From assembly GCA_934255405.1 (NCBI GenBank), contig CAKQNT010000010.1, forward strand, positions 1 through 64,000: a stretch of DNA of 64,000 bases. Direction: 5' to 3'. Under the pieces are notes generated by a model. It worked only from the letters and a program-made list of their open reading frames with translations, was not told where the DNA came from and did not search any database. The DNA comes from an uncultured Alphaproteobacteria bacterium (GTDB lineage: Bacteria; Pseudomonadota; Alphaproteobacteria; RF32; CAG-239). Both the position numbers and the translations under genes were made by a program. This document shows, one piece after another, positions 62,782-64,000 of this stretch. Numbering within the stretch: position 1 is the stretch's first letter; each line of letters opens with the position of its first letter.

Positions 62782-63945
62782 TTATTTTACCTCCGCAGAA
62801 TCAGATACCAACTGCGCTTTAACCGGCTGTCCCTGACGAACCTTTTGCAAACCTTGGATAATTACCTTATCTTCTGCATCCAATCCCTCAAGCACAACTT
62901 GCTTGTCTTCAACAACATCGCCAAGAGTAACGCGTTTTTGCTCGGCAATATTTTCATCATTTACTACCATAACATAGTTGCCGTGCTCGTCTTGAGCCAG
63001 AGCGGCCTGCGGAACCAGCAATGCCATTTGGGGCTCTTTTTCGCCGACACGGATATCAACATAGTTGCCGGGGATTAACAAATCCTGATCATTGGTATAT
63101 TCGGCATATACGGCAACAGTGGCGGTATCGGTGTTGACTTCATTATCGGTAAAACGTGACTGCAAATGGTTTACCAAAACCGTGCCATTAGAAAGCACCA
63201 GTTCAGTTTGCAGTTTGGCGCCCTTGTCGCCATAGAGTTGACGCGCATTGAGCATATCTTTGTCGGTGAGTGAAAATGCTACGCGAATCGGATTAGTCTG
63301 AACAATACGAGCTAAAGTCTGAGTGGCAGATGAAACATAGTTGCCCTCGGTAACCAGAGCTTTGCCGATGTGTCCGCTTATCGGAGCCTTAATCTCGGTA
63401 TATCCCAAGTCTATTTTTGCCAAATCCAAATTAGCTTTAGCCTGAGCGACAGCCGCTTTTGCCTGCAAATAGGTGCTCTCGGCGGCATCTAAGGTTGCTT
63501 TGGAGGCATAGTTTTGTTTGCTGAGCGAGGATTGGCGTTTGTAGTCTCGCTCTGCGCGCACCAGATTGGCCTTGGCGCTGGCAAGCTCCGCCTCGCGCAA
63601 ATCAACCGTTGCCAGATAGCGCTCTTGCTCGATTACAAACAAAATATCGCCCTCGTTTACCTGAGAGCCCTCTTCAAACAAGACTTTTTCGACATAGCCG
63701 GTAATCTGCGGCTTGAGGTTTACGCTCTTGATAGCCTCAACGTGCCCAATGTATGTGTTTTTGGGAGCAATATTGCGAGTTTCTAACTTTTGCACCAACA
63801 CATAAGGAGTGCCGCCGCCCATCATGCCCATTCCGGCCATCGGCGGGGTTAATCTGGACTTGAGAAACCAACCAAAGGCAACGCATAATCCCAGAATAAT
63901 CACATTTTTGATAATTACGTGTTTTTGTAATTTTCCTACTCGCAT
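62782..63945 (-). CDS. RND efflux periplasmic adaptor (AcrA/HlyD type)
   Basis: Membrane-fusion protein of the same pump. The 387 residues have an N-terminal membrane anchor (about 12-27, NVIILGLCVAFGWFL), a Gly/Met-rich spacer and a barrel-sandwich hybrid with ETRNIAPKNTYIGHVEAIKSV. A long helical hairpin (about 110-165) is followed by IKAPISGHIGKALVTEGNYV. VDIRVGEKEPQMALLVPQAAL is the beta-barrel part. One base separates the ATG from the stop of the upstream gene, so the three genes form an operon. Confidence 0.94.
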   Translation of the reverse strand: MRVGKLQKHVIIKNVIILGLCVAFGWFLKSRLTPPMAGMGMMGGGTPYVLVQKLETRNIAPKNTYIGHVEAIKSVNLKPQITGYVEKVLFEEGSQVNEGDILFVIEQERYLATVDLREAELASAKANLVRAERDYKRQSSLSKQNYASKATLDAAESTYLQAKAAVAQAKANLDLAKIDLGYTEIKAPISGHIGKALVTEGNYVSSATQTLARIVQTNPIRVAFSLTDKDMLNARQLYGDKGAKLQTELVLSNGTVLVNHLQSRFTDNEVNTDTATVAVYAEYTNDQDLLIPGNYVDIRVGEKEPQMALLVPQAALAQDEHGNYVMVVNDENIAEQKRVTLGDVVEDKQVVLEGLDAEDKVIIQGLQKVRQGQPVKAQLVSDSAEVK

Positions 63946-63946
63946 T

Positions 63947-64000
63947 TTATTTCTTCTCCACTTTCAAACCATCCATAATCAAATCAAAGGCTTGCAAAAC
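63947..64000 (-). CDS. C-terminal fragment of the upstream operon gene, possibly a TetR-type repressor
   Basis: The last 17 codons of an open frame read VLQAFDLIMDGLKVEKK and stop at 63947, two bases before the adaptor ATG. A Leu/Asp helix ending in DGL is common at the end of TetR repressors, which often precede acrA-acrB. Only the tail is inside the window, so the identity is a guess from context. Confidence 0.35.
   Translation of the reverse strand, partial: VLQAFDLIMDGLKVEKK

Overview
This window comes from an alphaproteobacterium with a flagellum and a diderm envelope. The main evidence is gene order: rne divergent from amiC and the PBP1A gene followed by prfB; mrp beside hflK-hflC-degP; and nuoL-nuoM-nuoN-birA followed by an RNase J gene. 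All three blocks match arrangements I know from alphaproteobacterial genomes. The moderate base composition, the toxin-antitoxin-like pairs and the altered complex I genes suggest an uncultured, possibly host- or gut-associated lineage, but that last step is inference.

Layout. 0-2.1 kb: a flagellin gene with a probable beta-helix insert, lying between two copies of a paired palindromic repeat. 2.1-5.6 kb: mlaC-like, gltX and cysS. 5.6-13 kb: an orphan amino-acid-binding protein, two alpha/beta hydrolases, a HAD-like protein, a large AsmA-like envelope protein and prfB with its programmed +1 frameshift. 13-23 kb: a GT-D glycosyltransferase inserted into the PBP1A-prfB synteny, PBP1A, an AMIN-domain amidase, RNase E with a long leader, an M48 TPR protease and Mrp. 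23-33 kb: hflK, hflC, degP-like, holC, a metallo-beta-lactamase-fold protein, a PhoR-like histidine kinase, mutS, rplM and rpsI. 33-37.8 kb: an accessory island with hipBA and its operator-like repeats, an unusual DHH-like protein, a protein with an HExxH motif and a small secreted protein. 37.9-46.5 kb: a molybdopterin-binding/MobA-like fusion, RNase J, BirA, and NuoN, NuoM and NuoL. These three Nuo proteins lack many of the charged residues that complex I uses to pump protons. 46.6-51.6 kb: tRNA-Lys, a zeta-like kinase with a small upstream ORF, a solitary DNA methyltransferase, a lipoprotein, a GH13 enzyme and a secreted protein. 51.7-59.6 kb: murE, whose 3' end runs into a tandem repeat array, then a textbook sigma-54 promoter driving flgI-flgJ-flgN-flgK-flgL. 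59.7-64 kb: an RND efflux operon whose upstream gene runs off the end of the window.

How the genes fit together. Envelope building and maintenance dominate (PBP1A, AmiC, MurE, MlaC, AsmA-like, BepA-like, DegP, HflKC, RND pump), with translation and RNA decay (GltX, CysS, RF2, L13, S9, RNase E, RNase J) and late flagellar assembly (FlgI, FlgJ, FlgN, FlgK, FlgL, flagellin). The most unusual signals are the degenerate NuoL/M/N trio, the flagellin with a foreign-looking central domain between repeats, the murE-flgI repeat array, and the small ORF/zeta and hipBA pairs. All domain calls and alignments were made by eye, without database searches.
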